A stretch of 49,482 nt of DNA, taken from NCBI GenBank assembly GCA_001642005.1, contig LWCA01000133.1, positions 1-49,482 of the forward strand. The letters run 5' to 3'. Below the pieces are notes generated by a model. The model ran no database searches, was not told where the DNA came from, and was given only the letters and a program-made list of their open reading frames with translations. Made by a program: the position numbers and the translations under genes. Origin of the DNA: Intoshia linei (Eukaryota; Orthonectida; Rhopaluridae). The stretch's first letter is position 1, and each line of letters opens with the position of its first letter. Positions 32,501 to 44,282 of the stretch are shown piece by piece.

Positions 32501-35500
32501 ATCTCGTAATTGTTCGAGTAATATCTAAAAATGAAAAAAATATTAAAACGATTGAAAATTTACATTCATGTAAGCTTCTACGAGATCTCTAACTTGTTCA
32601 ACATTTTCACGATTAAATGAATTATAGTTATCTTTCTAAATTATAATGATTATAAAAATTTTTTATGATAAACATTAATAATATAACCTACCTACGGTAG
32701 TTTTAAGAACTGTGGCTGTAAAAATGTATATTATAATATTATATATTCTTGTATTAGTATTAGTGCTTAATTATCATTTTCGAATAAAATTTTTGTCGTA
32801 CAATTTTACAAATTACGATATTTTCAAAATTTTAGATCACGGTATTCTTTTAACATTATGATAATTACAATTTTTTGTAGTTTTTTAGAGTTATTCAATA
32901 AAGGACGTTCCATTTCATCATCACAGAAAACACCACACCTATTAAAACATTTAAGCCATTCCATTCCTTTCAATCTTGTCGACGGAGTAAATTTCAAATA
33001 ATTTATGTCGTTTGATATATTTCTATAATAATGTGTTTACAAAATAATAATTTTTACATTAGTTTAGTTTACAAGTCATGTTTAACAAAAATATAAAAAT
33101 TAGGGAATTCCGTTACTAGAAATTTTTAAGATATAATATGTTAAAAGGTTATTATTTACTGATATTAGGCATTGCGAATAATAAATAAAATCAATGTGAA
33201 TATTTGTATATGAGTAAAATGTCAATACTAAAAGGGAAAGAGTTACGAAATTTTTTAAAATATAAATATCACTTTAATTTTAATAATCAGTTTCAATCTT
33301 TAAAAAAGTTAACTATACACTTACTTACTGTACTTGATAAAAAATTACTCTCCATTAGATTTTTTCAATTTAATGCTACGTGTGGAAATCAAATTCATTT
33401 TTGACAATGTTATACTTAAATCATCCAAATCGATTTCGTAATCTGCGTAAGAAGAAGACTAAAATGATTATTAGTTCCACGTAGTATATTTTATTTAACT
33501 TATAACATTTGTACCACCAATATAAAACCAAATATTCAGAAATAACTTATGGAGAGCAGCTTCATTGATTGAAATATGGAGTTCATGAACCAACTAATGA
33601 ATAAATCTTTTCTCAAAGGGTGTTCAGTAAGAAAAAATCTATATTATAAAAAATGATTATAATTTTTTGCGAATTAGTAAATAAATTAACAATTATTAAT
33701 TTTTGTGCTTTCAAAATTTTTATTTTGCGTTGTCAATTATACATTTCCTACATATTGTAATTTTCGTATACGATGAGTGGTGATTACTCACAGTTATGAT
33801 AACAAACCCTGTTAAAATAATATACACTATTTTTACAATTTTAATTACAATAATATTAATTATTTTTATTGAATTAAATTAAAATTTTACAATTATAGTT
33901 TATAATGTACCTTATTTTTATACAAAAACAATGTATTCTTTGAGAGTTCAGCGTGATATTTGAATTTAAAGCATGGAATAAAGCTACTCATTACAACCAC
34001 ATCTGTGAGTATAATCTATAAAGAAAATAAAAAACATGTAAATAATTCGTTACTCATCATAACATAAGTCATGAGTCATCATAAAGTACAAATAAATTGT
34101 TTTTTTTTTATCAAATAAATAAAAATAAATGTAAATTTTTAATAGAAATTTTTTCTCCACTGTAATACAGAGTAATCTAAAATCATTGAACGTTAATATT
34201 TTTAGTCAATTTTCAATTAACACGTAAACGAGAAACAAGTGAAATGCACCAAATAAAAAAATATAAAAGTAGTGATCAATTTAGATATTCTGATGCATAT
34301 ACCATAACGTAAAGGAAAGAAAATACACATGCTGGTCATTTTAAGGTTATACATATAATTGATATCGTTAGTTATTATCATTAAAATAAATTTTTTCATT
34401 AAATTATAGTGAGTAACATATTAACAGCAGACTGGCTATAGCAGTAATATTATTTCATCAATGATTAAATTATTTAATATTACGTCTTCTGAATCTTTGG
34501 GTTCATCCAATTCTTTCTTGTTTAGTCTACATTATAGTATATTTTTCTGATTAATTAATTAATGTTGTATAATTAACGGAGTCACTAATTAACTGAATGG
34601 AGTCATTACTGTAACACTGGACGTAATCCCTGGTATATGTTATATATCAGTGGTATCCAGGCTTTAAAACCTATAATCCCAAGTAAAAATATTTTTCTTA
34701 GATATATTTTGAAACGTAAAGTCTATAAATTAAAAAAATTATATACAAAGGGTTTTCATGGTGAAACCTTATTAAGATTTAAAAAAATTAGGCTAACCTT
34801 AAATAAAGGTTAACCTTTATCCCACCAATCTTCCCAAAATTGAACATGTTTCTCAGTTATTGTTTACAGTACATTGTTAATTGTTTACTAAATATTTTAT
34901 CAAATCATATAAAATCTATATTATTATGAATCATCACAGAGAAAAATGTATATTTTATATCTATTACAATGAATCAATGCATATGTTCATATTTTATTTT
35001 GATATAAAGCAGAGTGTCAAATATGCATCCCATTTCAAATTTTAGAGCGACCCAACACGACTTCGTATACGTGATATATATTATGTACTTTATACAACTC
35101 ATATAAAATACTTAATTCAAATTTTAAACTTTTTTCGTGATAAGGCATAGAAAGGTTTATTTTAACTTTGTTCATTATTTTTTTAAAAACATTTTTGTTC
35201 TAATATGCTTAAAAACATATTAATTGGATTTAAAACTACACAGATATAAAAACCACAAAAACGTTGACACCCTAATGTACGCATAGTGTAAATTATATTT
35301 TTCATATATAATAATTATTTTTTGTAAAGTTAAAGGTGAAGAAAATTGACGATATAAAACATAAAAATTGGATTCAAGATTTATTTAAATTATTAACATG
35401 TACATATTAAATTAATAACTTATTTTATAGTTGTATAATTTTACATTATAAAATTAAGAATAAACATGTTCGGTACTATCATGCTTACCGGTAGAAAACA

Positions 35501-38500
35501 TTCAAATTTAGTTTAATAGAAAAGTATAGGAGATTAGTGATAATGACTTCCCGGGAAAAAATAATCTCCATTAATTGTTTGTAATTCATTGTATATAAAA
35601 TGAATGATAGCATTTGTTTTTAATAAGTTTATGTCGGCCTTACTCAATGCCATGATACCAATCTTAACCGGTTTTAGAGTATGAGAAATATATAGCTACA
35701 TCTAAAAATCCATTATTCCGCATAAATGATAAGTTTAGATCATTTAAAGCAGTTATTACTGAATCCGATACTTTTAGAAATCGATCCAACATAGTTGCAA
35801 TACTGTTCCATCTCGTCGGGGCATCCACATTTATAATTACGTACTTATGTATTTTATAAAATGCCTACTTATCAACAAAATATCACACTGTTAATATTTA
35901 TTTGTCAATATTGTCTGTGCCGTTTTTACGTTAAATATTATAATTTAATCATATTTTCATAGTAATAACAAACATAAATCAAATACAGGTATGTCTCAAT
36001 TTTTTTCGGAAAATCCCGGAAATTTTGTTTCGGCTTTTTTCACCAGTATAATCACTATGGGAGACCACAAAAAATTTTTTATTGTGATTTATGAAGTAAT
36101 AATAGTGTAGTACTACATTATTGATATGAAATGTATATTTCTATTTTCATTGATTAAAACAATTAATTTAGTAATAGTTTTCACGTGAAATAAAAATAAG
36201 AGAAATTGCCAGGTAATAATTTTTTTATCATTTGACCTTTAGCAAAATAAACCTGACACTCCTGATATACAGATTATATTATAATTTAAAAATTAAAAAT
36301 ATTTTAATTTACATTTTCGCCATAGAGGGATGCTTGGTATTAACATAAGAAGATTGAATTTTAATTAACTTTTGTATAAAACTGATACAATCGATTTCAC
36401 TTAAACGGATTTGATCAGTGAGTATTCGATCAGTTTCAGAAAACAGGTTGGGATACAAATTCATCTAATAAATATTAAAATCTTTGTAATACATAATTAT
36501 ATTAAAATTACATAGTTTATACAATATTTTATTGAAGAATCCATGATAATGGATGTAATTTCTGATAAAATTTGTAATGAAGGATCTAATAATTGGTTGA
36601 TTCTATTTTTAACTATTGTCTCAAAAGCCAAATCAGGTATAAATATACCAACTCTATAAATTGTATTTTATAATATAATTAAATTTGAAAAAAACCTTAA
36701 ACCATGAAAATTTTTAATAGCTGTTTCAATTTCTTTGCGAATATCTTGTTCATTTTCCTCCCGATATTTCAAACAGTCGATGAATTTACAATGAAAAATA
36801 TTGTATATTTTGACTCCTGCAGATTCTTCTAATATTTTTACATTCCCGAGTCCCTCTATGTCTAATTTGAATTCTCTTGATACTTGGTTCACAATGCTAC
36901 CAAAACGGTTCAAATAATTATTAAATATGATTTTAACAATTTTAAATTAAACTAAATTTTCCATTTGATTAATATTATCAAGCTTGGAAAATTAATAATT
37001 AGTAAATAAGAAAAATGTTACCTAGTCATGGCGTGAATAAATCCAGATGAAGACTTTTTAGCGTCTGAATCAAACATGTAATTATATTTTTTTAGGAATT
37101 CAGATAATTGTTCTCGTTTTTTTATTAAATCGTAACGAATTAAAGGAAATAATTTTTTGACTTTATCAGATAATAATTTAATTATATATTTTTGTAAGTA
37201 TATGGATCCTAAACGTGCTGATATATCTCTAAAATATCATGTATTATTGTTAAAATGCTATAATTATACAACACAACAATATCATTTATACAAAAACATT
37301 CAGATAATATTTAAACATAAACAGGTATAGTACGTAGATTTTATGGTAATTATAATATTTCAATTCATACATGTATCTAAATTTTTTCTGTAACTGTTAA
37401 AAAATAAAAATTCAAAAAAAAACTAAGTAAATGTTAAAATGTACAATATTTAAATATCATACGTATATCCCAAATTTTCATCAAAAAATTTTTTTTCATC
37501 TTCTCGACAATCATTCATAGATTTCTCTATATTAATGTCATTTTGACTTCTATTTACAACTGCAAAGTAACCTAAAATTACATTCATAAATAATTATAAT
37601 TATAATAAAAAGGAATAATACTGTCACCAAATAAATATATTTCGGATTGACAATTAATAAGGAGTATAAACAATGAAATGTCCAATATTACCATGTTTCA
37701 TAGGTATAACTTGATTATCTAAAATATCTCGCGCATTGGTACCCTTATCCATCAGATCTAGTTTTGTTAATACAGGTATGGTTCTTTGACCTAAGTAACA
37801 GTGTCATTAATAATAAACATAAACTTACCATTTGGGTCTACTGTTTTGGCCAGCTGAAGAGAATCAGCATTAGCCAAATCAGTATTTGCAGCGCAAATGG
37901 CTAATATTATTGTTTCTGGAGGTTTTATAAATGATTCAACCATAGCTTTAATCAGCATGGGTAAATCTTTAGGCTGGTTGGGCAATGACTACAAATATTC
38001 GAATGTATATATTGGATAATGTATATATACCAATTTGGTTAAACCGGGTAAATCGATCATAGTAAGAGTTAAAACTACAATGAAGTTTTTAAAATATAGC
38101 TACATGTATAACTAACCTTGAGGTGAATAAATAGTCAAATTAATAGGTAATGATGAAACTGTTCCAAGTTTGCAGATACGTTCAGTTTCATTAATAATTT
38201 CCTGTCGAACATCGCTAAAATTCGTAAATTTTTCATTAGTATGAGAAAATTGAGCATATTCTACAGTAATTATCGTATTAATATATATCTTCTTATTAAA
38301 ACCTTCATTATTTGTGATTAAATTTAAACGTAACGGCCTTCTAGTAACAATCCCGGTACCACGGGGTAAAAAATCTCTAAGAAATGTGAATTTACCAGTA
38401 ACATTTATTTACCGTCCCACCAAATTTTCTAGAACTGAACTCTTGCCACTGCTTTGAGAACCAATAACGACAATTTGTGGCAATTTTATGTTGATATCAC

Positions 38501-38564
38501 CTCCAATTTTATCAAAAAGGTGATGTAATTTACTAACCAAAATGATTAGTCCGTCGGCGTCCAT
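29528..38564 (-). CDS. DNM: Classical dynamin GTPase (with PH domain, no proline-rich tail)
   Basis: Membrane-scission GTPase of endocytosis. The GTPase domain starts at 38564: [16 protein letters not shown] (G1), [15 protein letters not shown] (G2), IDLPGLTK (G3) and [13 protein letters not shown] (G4), plus NQPKDLP and the AANTDLA block. Stalk: [56 protein letters not shown]-domain pieces: [18 protein letters not shown] and [13 protein letters not shown] (32880-34050), which separate it from DRP1. [37 protein letters not shown], then [10 protein letters not shown]. The protein ends SQYAI without the proline-rich region of vertebrate dynamins. About 20 GED residues between LIN and the EES-like acidic motif are missing or sit in an unseen exon. 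Large introns hold ARMH1 and a dead hAT. Confidence 0.92.
30216..32037 (+). CDS. ARMH1: Armadillo-like helical protein ARMH1, nested in a dynamin intron
   Basis: Two exons, 30216-31244 and 31792-32037, about 425 aa. Human ARMH1 (C1orf228) matches along its length: EWDNA...HILDKF becomes [18 protein letters not shown]; also [69 protein letters not shown], and in exon 2 LMIAMSNT and [19 protein letters not shown]. It is an armadillo-type helical repeat protein, conserved mainly in animals with motile cilia; molecular role poorly known. It lies entirely inside the dynamin intron 29669-32461 on the opposite strand. Intron 1 of ARMH1 (547 nt) is AT-rich with nothing recognised. Confidence 0.95.
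35012..35272. mobile_element. Decayed TIR element of the gggtgtca family
   Basis: Left end gagtgtcaa, right end ttgacaccc followed by TA. The right-hand part shares spaced text with about 7905-8010 (cttttttcgt, aaaggttt, ttgttcat, gacaccct). The same terminal motif bounds the 3289-4638 element. Confidence 0.4.
35535..35825 (-). pseudogene. hAT transposase core fragment in dynamin intron
   Basis: The minus-strand frame reads [20 protein letters not shown], matching the hAT hallmark (D)xPTRWNSxxxML(D/E)RFLE. After a break it continues [20 protein letters not shown] and [11 protein letters not shown], matching the segment before the hAT dimerisation domain. Stops and frame changes between them show decay. 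No intact element ends were found around it. Confidence 0.75.
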
Positions 38565-38710
38565 TTCGAAAAAAATGGCAATATACTGGGTAAAACTTTA
38601 TTCAGTAAAATTAAATAACTGTATAACGAATGAAAAAAACATCTGTCCTGTGTCAATATAAACAAATTGATATTATAACAATACAACAAAAAATTAATAT
38701 TTTAATAAGC

Positions 38711-39088
38711 TTAATCCGGGCCGCTATTCATGTAAATTTCGTCTGGACTTTTATATTTTTTCCCAATTGTAGTATACTTTGTTCCGATAGGCTCGAGTTG
38801 ATCCGATGTCGGCATTGATTTAACAAATTGATTCAAATCTTTAGAAAAGGGATCAATTGCATTATCAACAGAATCGCCACTAATGCTGTACTGTTTATTA
38901 ATTCTATCTAATTCTTCATATAATACTGGTTGCTTTATTAACGCTTTTTCATCGTTGAATTTAGGTTTTTCTTGAGCAAAATATTTTTTCAAACTCATTG
39001 CATACAAATTTTGAATTGGATCTTTAACCTCTTTCCTTGAAACGTTTCGGATAATTTGAATCAAAAATTTCATTTTGTAAATATACAA
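38711..39088 (-). CDS. ATP5PF: ATP synthase coupling factor 6 (F6), mitochondrial
   Basis: Stalk subunit of mitochondrial F1Fo ATP synthase. Single exon, 125 aa from the first Met or 120 from the second (MKFLIQIIRNVSR), the latter giving a typical short basic presequence. The family core is clear: KDPIQNLYAMSLKKYF (human LDPIQKLFVDKIREYK), an ELDRINKQYS helix, and AIDPFSKDLNQFVKSM. It is about 15 residues longer at the C-terminus than the human protein. It lies 147 nt upstream of, and on the same strand as, dynamin. Confidence 0.83.
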   Translation of the reverse strand: MYIYKMKFLIQIIRNVSRKEVKDPIQNLYAMSLKKYFAQEKPKFNDEKALIKQPVLYEELDRINKQYSISGDSVDNAIDPFSKDLNQFVKSMPTSDQLEPIGTKYTTIGKKYKSPDEIYMNSGPD

Positions 39089-39765
39089 TAAAAAATACTT
39101 TATTTTTTAATTTTATAGTAGTTTTTCTTATTTTAAAATTATATTCTTTCTTTGACTAAGAATCATTGTGGTTACTTAATTAGAGAACAATTTGTTTTTA
39201 ATTGAAAACTGAAACGTCCTTGATAGTCACGTTTTATTTTATTTGTTTTAAAGTTATTAACTCTCCAAAGTAACTTTTTTTTTTAAAAATTTTCCACTTT
39301 TGGAAGATGCACTGAAAAAATAATTAAATTTTATTCAGGTTATTTCCAAGTCCAAACAAAATTCTAATTTTGTCATGTAGATTTAATAAGTCACGTAAAA
39401 GTGTCCTGAATCTTGACAATTAACAATAAACTATATAACAGGAAATATTAGAAAACGCAGTAATCAAAGTTGATATTTATTCAGCAGAGTTTGACAAGAC
39501 TAAAATCTAAATGTTAAATATGTAAATAATTTGAAATATTGTTATTGTTAACGAACAAATCATATTGAAATTGAAAATTAACAAAATTGGTGTCGGTGAC
39601 ATTTGTTGATTGGTAACAAAATTTTACATAACTATAGTTTTAAATAATTTAAAAACTAACAGAAATTTATTATCGCTGTGTAAACTAGATTAAATTTTAA
39701 TGCTGCTACATTTAGCCAAAACTAAATAGTCTTTTTGTATAATAGAAAATCACTGTACATTGAAA
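39089..39765. other. Intergenic region, divergent promoter
   Basis: About 680 nt between the divergent starts of ATP5PF and cyclin L. AT-rich; no gene, repeat or recognisable motif beyond homopolymer runs. Confidence 0.5.
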
Positions 39766-42700
39766 ATGATAAACAATACTATTACTACAAATTTTGCACC
39801 ATTATTACCTCAGAGTGAAGAAAACAAAGTTGGTTCAACAACAGATGTTAATATTTTACTATCCTTGGAAAATTCGCTAATCCCGGATTTACTGGAAAAA
39901 GAAAACGAAAAAAAATCATTTGACCAGCAAAATGGTCTAATAGATGACAACATATACGATTTACGTTATTTTGGAGCTCATTTAATCCAAGTTGCTGGAA
40001 TTTTACTTGAATTACCTCAAGTGGTAATGGCCACTGGACAAGTATTATATCAACGTTTCTTTTGTAAAAACTCGTTTATAAAACACGATTTTGATATTTA
40101 CGCTTTTGCTTCTCTTTATCTTGCAGCTAAAATCGAAGAACACCCTAAAAGACTTAGAGTTATTTTAGTTGTATCTAATCATATTGTTCAATTGTTAGCA
40201 AACTCGTAATTTTAAGCAATTTATATATTTATCATCTTTAAGAAAAATAAAGCCATTAACCATTGAAGTTGTACACAAAAATAGATTGATCAGTGCCGAA
40301 CGAAAGTTGCTCAAAGATTTAGGATTCTGTGTGCACGTGAAACACCCTCACAAAGTAATTTCATTTTAATTTTTTGTATAATTATATCAGATGATTGTGT
40401 TGTATCTTCAATTTATGAATTTTGCTCGAACCAGTCTTTTGCAAAAATCATGGTATTTTTTAATTTATTACAATCGTAATTATTATTGTTTTGTTTTACA
40501 GAAAAACAATAATAATTATTATTTTTCACATGTTCAGTGTTAATGTTCTATTTTAATTGAGTAGATGCCAGAACAGTTGGTCGAAGGCAGAGATCAATTG
40601 GCTGCTTTGATAATTGTATATTGCCGTTTAGTTTACAAATTAAAAAAATTAATTATAGTTAATCCTGTTTTAGCTATTTTTAATAATGGAACGAGAGAAT
40701 GTCAGATTGACCTTGGCAGGCTTAGGTATCTATAAATTAAATAATTTATATTTTTAGATGCTTATGAATTTTTTTGTAAATTACATATTTATTTACTTTT
40801 CATAATTATTATTTTCTTTTTAACATTTTTAGATAGGCCTGCCCTGGTCGTAGTATTCTCTCGTTCAAACTCCGTTTTATTTTGTATTTATCTTTTAAAA
40901 GAGTAATATCTTTATAGGAACTACATGAATGATGCATTACGTACTACTCTTTTTGTTCAATTCTCACCTGAAACAATAGCCTGTGGATGTATTTATCTTG
41001 CTGCTAGAGACCAAGAGGTAGTTTTATTATTTTTTATTTATCATATTTTCAGAAACCTTTACCGGATAATCCTCACTGGTATTATCTTTATGGTGCTTCT
41101 ACTAAAGATGTTAAAAGTATATCCATCCAATTAGTCAAACTTTACGAACGCGAAAAGGTATTCAACATTTTAACATTTTTAGTTATATTTAGCCTTCGTA
41201 TTCTTCACTTATCAAGTTAGTCAAAGAATGTAAGGATAAAAGTGTAAAACGTAAGATTGATTCACTCACTATTGGTGGATCCATTGATCAACTACGTAAT
41301 TATATTTTTTGGGTCAAGTAAATGATGTTTTATAAATACAATGAAACCCTTCATAACGGACAAAAGAGTATCCGATTATAACTAAAAATTTCACTGATGT
41401 TTAAGCTTTTAATAAAGGCTTTATTTTTTTTTAGAGCAAAATTACTTTTATTTTGAATGTCACCTCTAAATAGCGAACACAACTAATAAAAACTAAAAAT
41501 TACGTAAATTTGTTTGTTAAACTTGTTATCTGTTGTTGTTGTATACTTGTTAAACAATGGTTCTAAAGCCTTTTTATTATCGACTTATTAAATTTAAATT
41601 ATTATCTTAGATTTTATATTTAACAATTTTAAAGTAAATCTTTAAAGGGAAATAAGTAGAACGTTAGTTTATGATGTATCATCATTGGAATAGGTCCATT
41701 TTTTACCAAGTTAAAGCTGCCAGATTAAAAACGTACTTATATTACTTGGTTACAAAATTATAATGTTGAATTGGAGTTTTATAAGTTTTTAATTTTAAAT
41801 TATATAAAATACAATTGTAAATTAAAATTTAATTTAAATATTTTATTATTTGAATTAATCGTACACCATAGCGTATTACATTTTAAAAATTATTAAAGTT
41901 TATAATAAACTTAAATTTTTAGTACGTTTTTATCAGTGCTGCCTAAAACGTACTTTTAAAAAAACGTACTTCTGGCAGCTTTAGTTAAGTAGAAATAAAA
42001 ATAGCTCAGTTAAAATGTCAAATGATGTTAATACAAAGAATTAGAAATTTAAAAATTTGATATGAGTAGCACTGGTATATACAGTACCAATTTTCGTTAA
42101 AACTTTAATATAATTCACTAATTATTAAGTAGTAAATACCCTCGACAAATCCCACATAAATCTTTTTGATTGGTACTCCAATTCCATGAACCGACGACAA
42201 TAATCTCCTGAAAATTGTTACAATCAGACTTGTATTTATATTACGTTAATATTTATATTTGGAAATTTTGACATTGATCAGATTGGTTCAAACCTGCAAT
42301 TTATAGAATTGTAGTATATATTGATTGTCACTTATTCAATAATAATGATTGAATAAACTCAAAATTTATACATTTATCATTTCGCAGTAATTTAAAACGG
42401 ATGCTGATTAATTTGAAACAAATTTTTCGTCATGAATACGAATGGTTAAAAAAAATTTATTGTGAATTTGAGAAACAGAATCTAGGTAACTGATAAGGCA
42501 TTTTATATTTTTAGTAATACGGTATGGGGAATCAACTGTAATTGAAATTCTTTTAAATTTGCCGGTCCAATGTATAATACTCGTTACTTCTGGATCGGAA
42601 GTTGATGTATATAATATCATGTCTCAGATTTCTATGGAACACACATATACAGTACACCGCCATAAAGATACCTTACATTTCAAAATTCCAAATTCACACA

Positions 42701-44282
42701 CACTTGTACGTGTTTCCACTTTAGAATACACTGCACTGTGCACCAAAAATTACTACACCAATTTCCATTCGTATTCTGAACGTAGAGATGTTACAATTGA
42801 TGCAATGTTTATTAGTAATTTTTAATATCCCTTTTCATCGATTTAGCAATGGATGGAAAACTAATAGATTATCATAATGGTTATTGTGATTTGAATAATA
42901 GTACAATCAAGTTTATTCCTGTTGATAATTGCCACGTCTTGTGTGCTTTTTGTAAAATTATTAATTATTTTAGGTATCAGTTTCAAATTTAAATTATACA
43001 TTTTAAAAATAAAAACATCACAAAACATGAATAAATATAGCAAATCTTAAATTCTGTCAACTAAATCCTTACTTTTAAAATATGCTTAGGGTTGCCAACT
43101 GCGTTATTTCCCCCCTGAGACTTCGGGTTTTCAAATTAAACTCAGGGATTAGGGTAATTTAATTATTTCAATCAAAATCATCAGATCAGACATATTTTAT
43201 TTATATTATATGAATAAGCGAATTACACATAAAATTCAATATGACATGTCATGTGCTATTTGTTATGAAAAATTTTAAGTATTCATTTTCAAATTTGCAA
43301 TAAAAGTGTGTAAACTGTTATAATTTTTTGAAAAAGAGATCCAAAGTAAAAGAGGGCCTCCAAAAATTTTTTTAAATAACAAAAAAAATAACACACTTCG
43401 CTCAAAAATTCGGGTTGAGGATAACTTAATGTTGGTAATCCTAAATATCCTGCGTAATATTTGTCTGTGTGTGTTTTAGCGTTTAGTTCAATAACTACCA
43501 GTCTTAGAATTTTATAAAGTTCACAATTCAAGTACAGTTTTTTTCCGGGACATAATAAGATAAATTTCAATTTCCAAACTCACATCTTTTGGGCCAAAAA
43601 CTCCNATTATATAAAATACAATTGTAAATTAAAATTTAATTTAAATATTTTATTATTTGAATTAATCGTACACCATAGCGTATTACATTTTAAAAATTAT
43701 TAAAGTTTATAATAAACTTAAATTTTTAGTACGTTTTTATCAGTGCTGCCTAAAACGTACTTCTAGCAGCTTTAACTAAGTTCGTTGACATTTATAATTA
43801 TTTTACTTTTAATTAAAACCAATGCGGCCACATCAATTAATTTTAAATCTAAACATACTTTATTTATTTGATCCATAAATATATATTACTATATTAGTTA
43901 TATTTATTTTAGGGTATGCCACTGAAGTTTCAAAGTATTAATTGTTAGTTTCATTATTTTAATTATGTTTAGACATTCAATAAAAAATAAACACAAACAT
44001 AAATCTAAAACAGATTCTCACAGCGAACATCGCCACCGTGACAAACATAAAAATCATGTAAAATCTAGTAAAAAATCACGTAGCAGAGAAAATAAAAACG
44101 ACTATCATTCCCGTAGGCACAAGGTTTACAATCGAAAAAGGTACCACTCTTCAGATGATGACAGTGACCATAAAATGAAAATGCGATCTAGGTCACTTAA
44201 AAAAATTTCTTCGAGATTGGATTTACATAAAATTTCTGTTAAGGAAGAAACTAATAACCATTATAGAAACCACAAAACCTAA
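39766..44282 (+). CDS. CCNL1: Cyclin L with RS/His-rich tail
   Basis: Cyclin partner of CDK11-type kinases acting in transcription and pre-mRNA splicing. Exons: 39766-40205, 40243-40354, 40391-40452, 40918-41017, 41053-41157, 41193-41317, 43973-44282. Landmarks in order: [92 protein letters not shown], and [12 protein letters not shown]. The last exon is Arg/Ser/His/Lys-rich ([27 protein letters not shown]), the tail type that sends cyclin L to nuclear speckles. The start is ATG 39766. Joining the tail exon across the 2655-nt intron is in phase and expected for the family. Intron 3 (40453-40917) has an unexplained ORF. Confidence 0.92.
40565..40880. repeat. Inverted-repeat segment with small ORF in cyclin L intron 3
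   Basis: gaacgagagaatg (about 40688) pairs with attctctcgttc (about 40855), and ggcaggctta with taggcctgcc, forming a possible long hairpin. A 56-codon plus-strand frame starts at 40565 ([20 protein letters not shown]) and runs into the left arm. Family unknown. Confidence 0.35.
41705..41990. mobile_element. MITE copy 1 (TIR ~19 bp)
   Basis: Ends accaagttaaagctgccag and ctggcagctttagttaagt form an imperfect inverted repeat. The inside carries repeated cgtactt boxes. The right 190 bp recurs almost exactly at 43606-43781. No coding frame. Confidence 0.7.
42140..42274 (-). pseudogene. APC11/RBX-like RING protein, 5' exons only
   Basis: Two phase-consistent exons, 42274-42245 ([10 protein letters not shown]) and 42207-42140 ([20 protein letters not shown], then CR). 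The second matches the APC11 N-terminal strand and first zinc pair (human GVATWLWVANDENCGICR). No exon carrying the rest of the RING (CxH...FHxxC) was found downstream, where MITE copy 1 lies 150 bp away. It may be a broken gene, or one whose other exons I failed to see. Confidence 0.4.
42401..43006 (+). CDS. Unknown multi-exon gene nested in cyclin L intron 6
   Basis: Four phase-consistent exons: about 42401-42489 ([20 protein letters not shown]), about 42516-42817 ([35 protein letters not shown]), 42848 to about 42954 ([20 protein letters not shown]) and 42974-43006. The introns are 20-35 nt. About 175 aa, with beta-rich composition. I do not recognise the family. It lies on the same strand as cyclin L, inside that gene's intron, between two MITE copies. 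The true start may be upstream, since an acceptor-like ttcgcag precedes the ATG. Confidence 0.5.
43007..43605. other. Gap ending in one undetermined base
   Basis: AT-rich sequence without a convincing gene (the minus frame 43289-43570 lacks any familiar feature). The base at 43605 is n, directly before a repeat copy, which suggests a scaffold join of unknown true length. Confidence 0.6.
43606..43781. mobile_element. MITE copy 2, truncated at the undetermined base
   Basis: Nearly identical to 41799-41990, from attatataaaatacaattg through cagtgctgcctaaaacgtac. It differs by a short deletion (the tttaaaaaaacgtac repeat) and a few bases in the end ctagcagctttaactaag. Its left end is missing because the sequence begins right after the n. 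Confidence 0.75.

Larger units (their letters stand above)
34046..36308. other. Large dynamin intron, repeat-filled
   Basis: Contains a TA-type repeat (35012-35272), a hAT transposase remnant (35535-35825), a hairpin aaccttaaataaaggtt (about 34796-34812), and a cagtggtatccagg stretch (about 34649) that may be a hAT end. No host gene was seen. Boundaries are approximate. Confidence 0.45.

Noticed and set aside
35995-36265. Possible hAT element (caggtatgtctcaa ... tgacactcctg)
   Set aside because: End similarity is weak and the flanking 8-mers (atcaaata, atatacag) do not match.
38630-38818. 62-codon plus-strand ORF
   Set aside because: Overlaps the 3' end of ATP5PF on the other strand; no family features.
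42408-42620. 70-codon minus-strand ORF
   Set aside because: Shadow of the nested plus-strand gene, whose exons keep phase.
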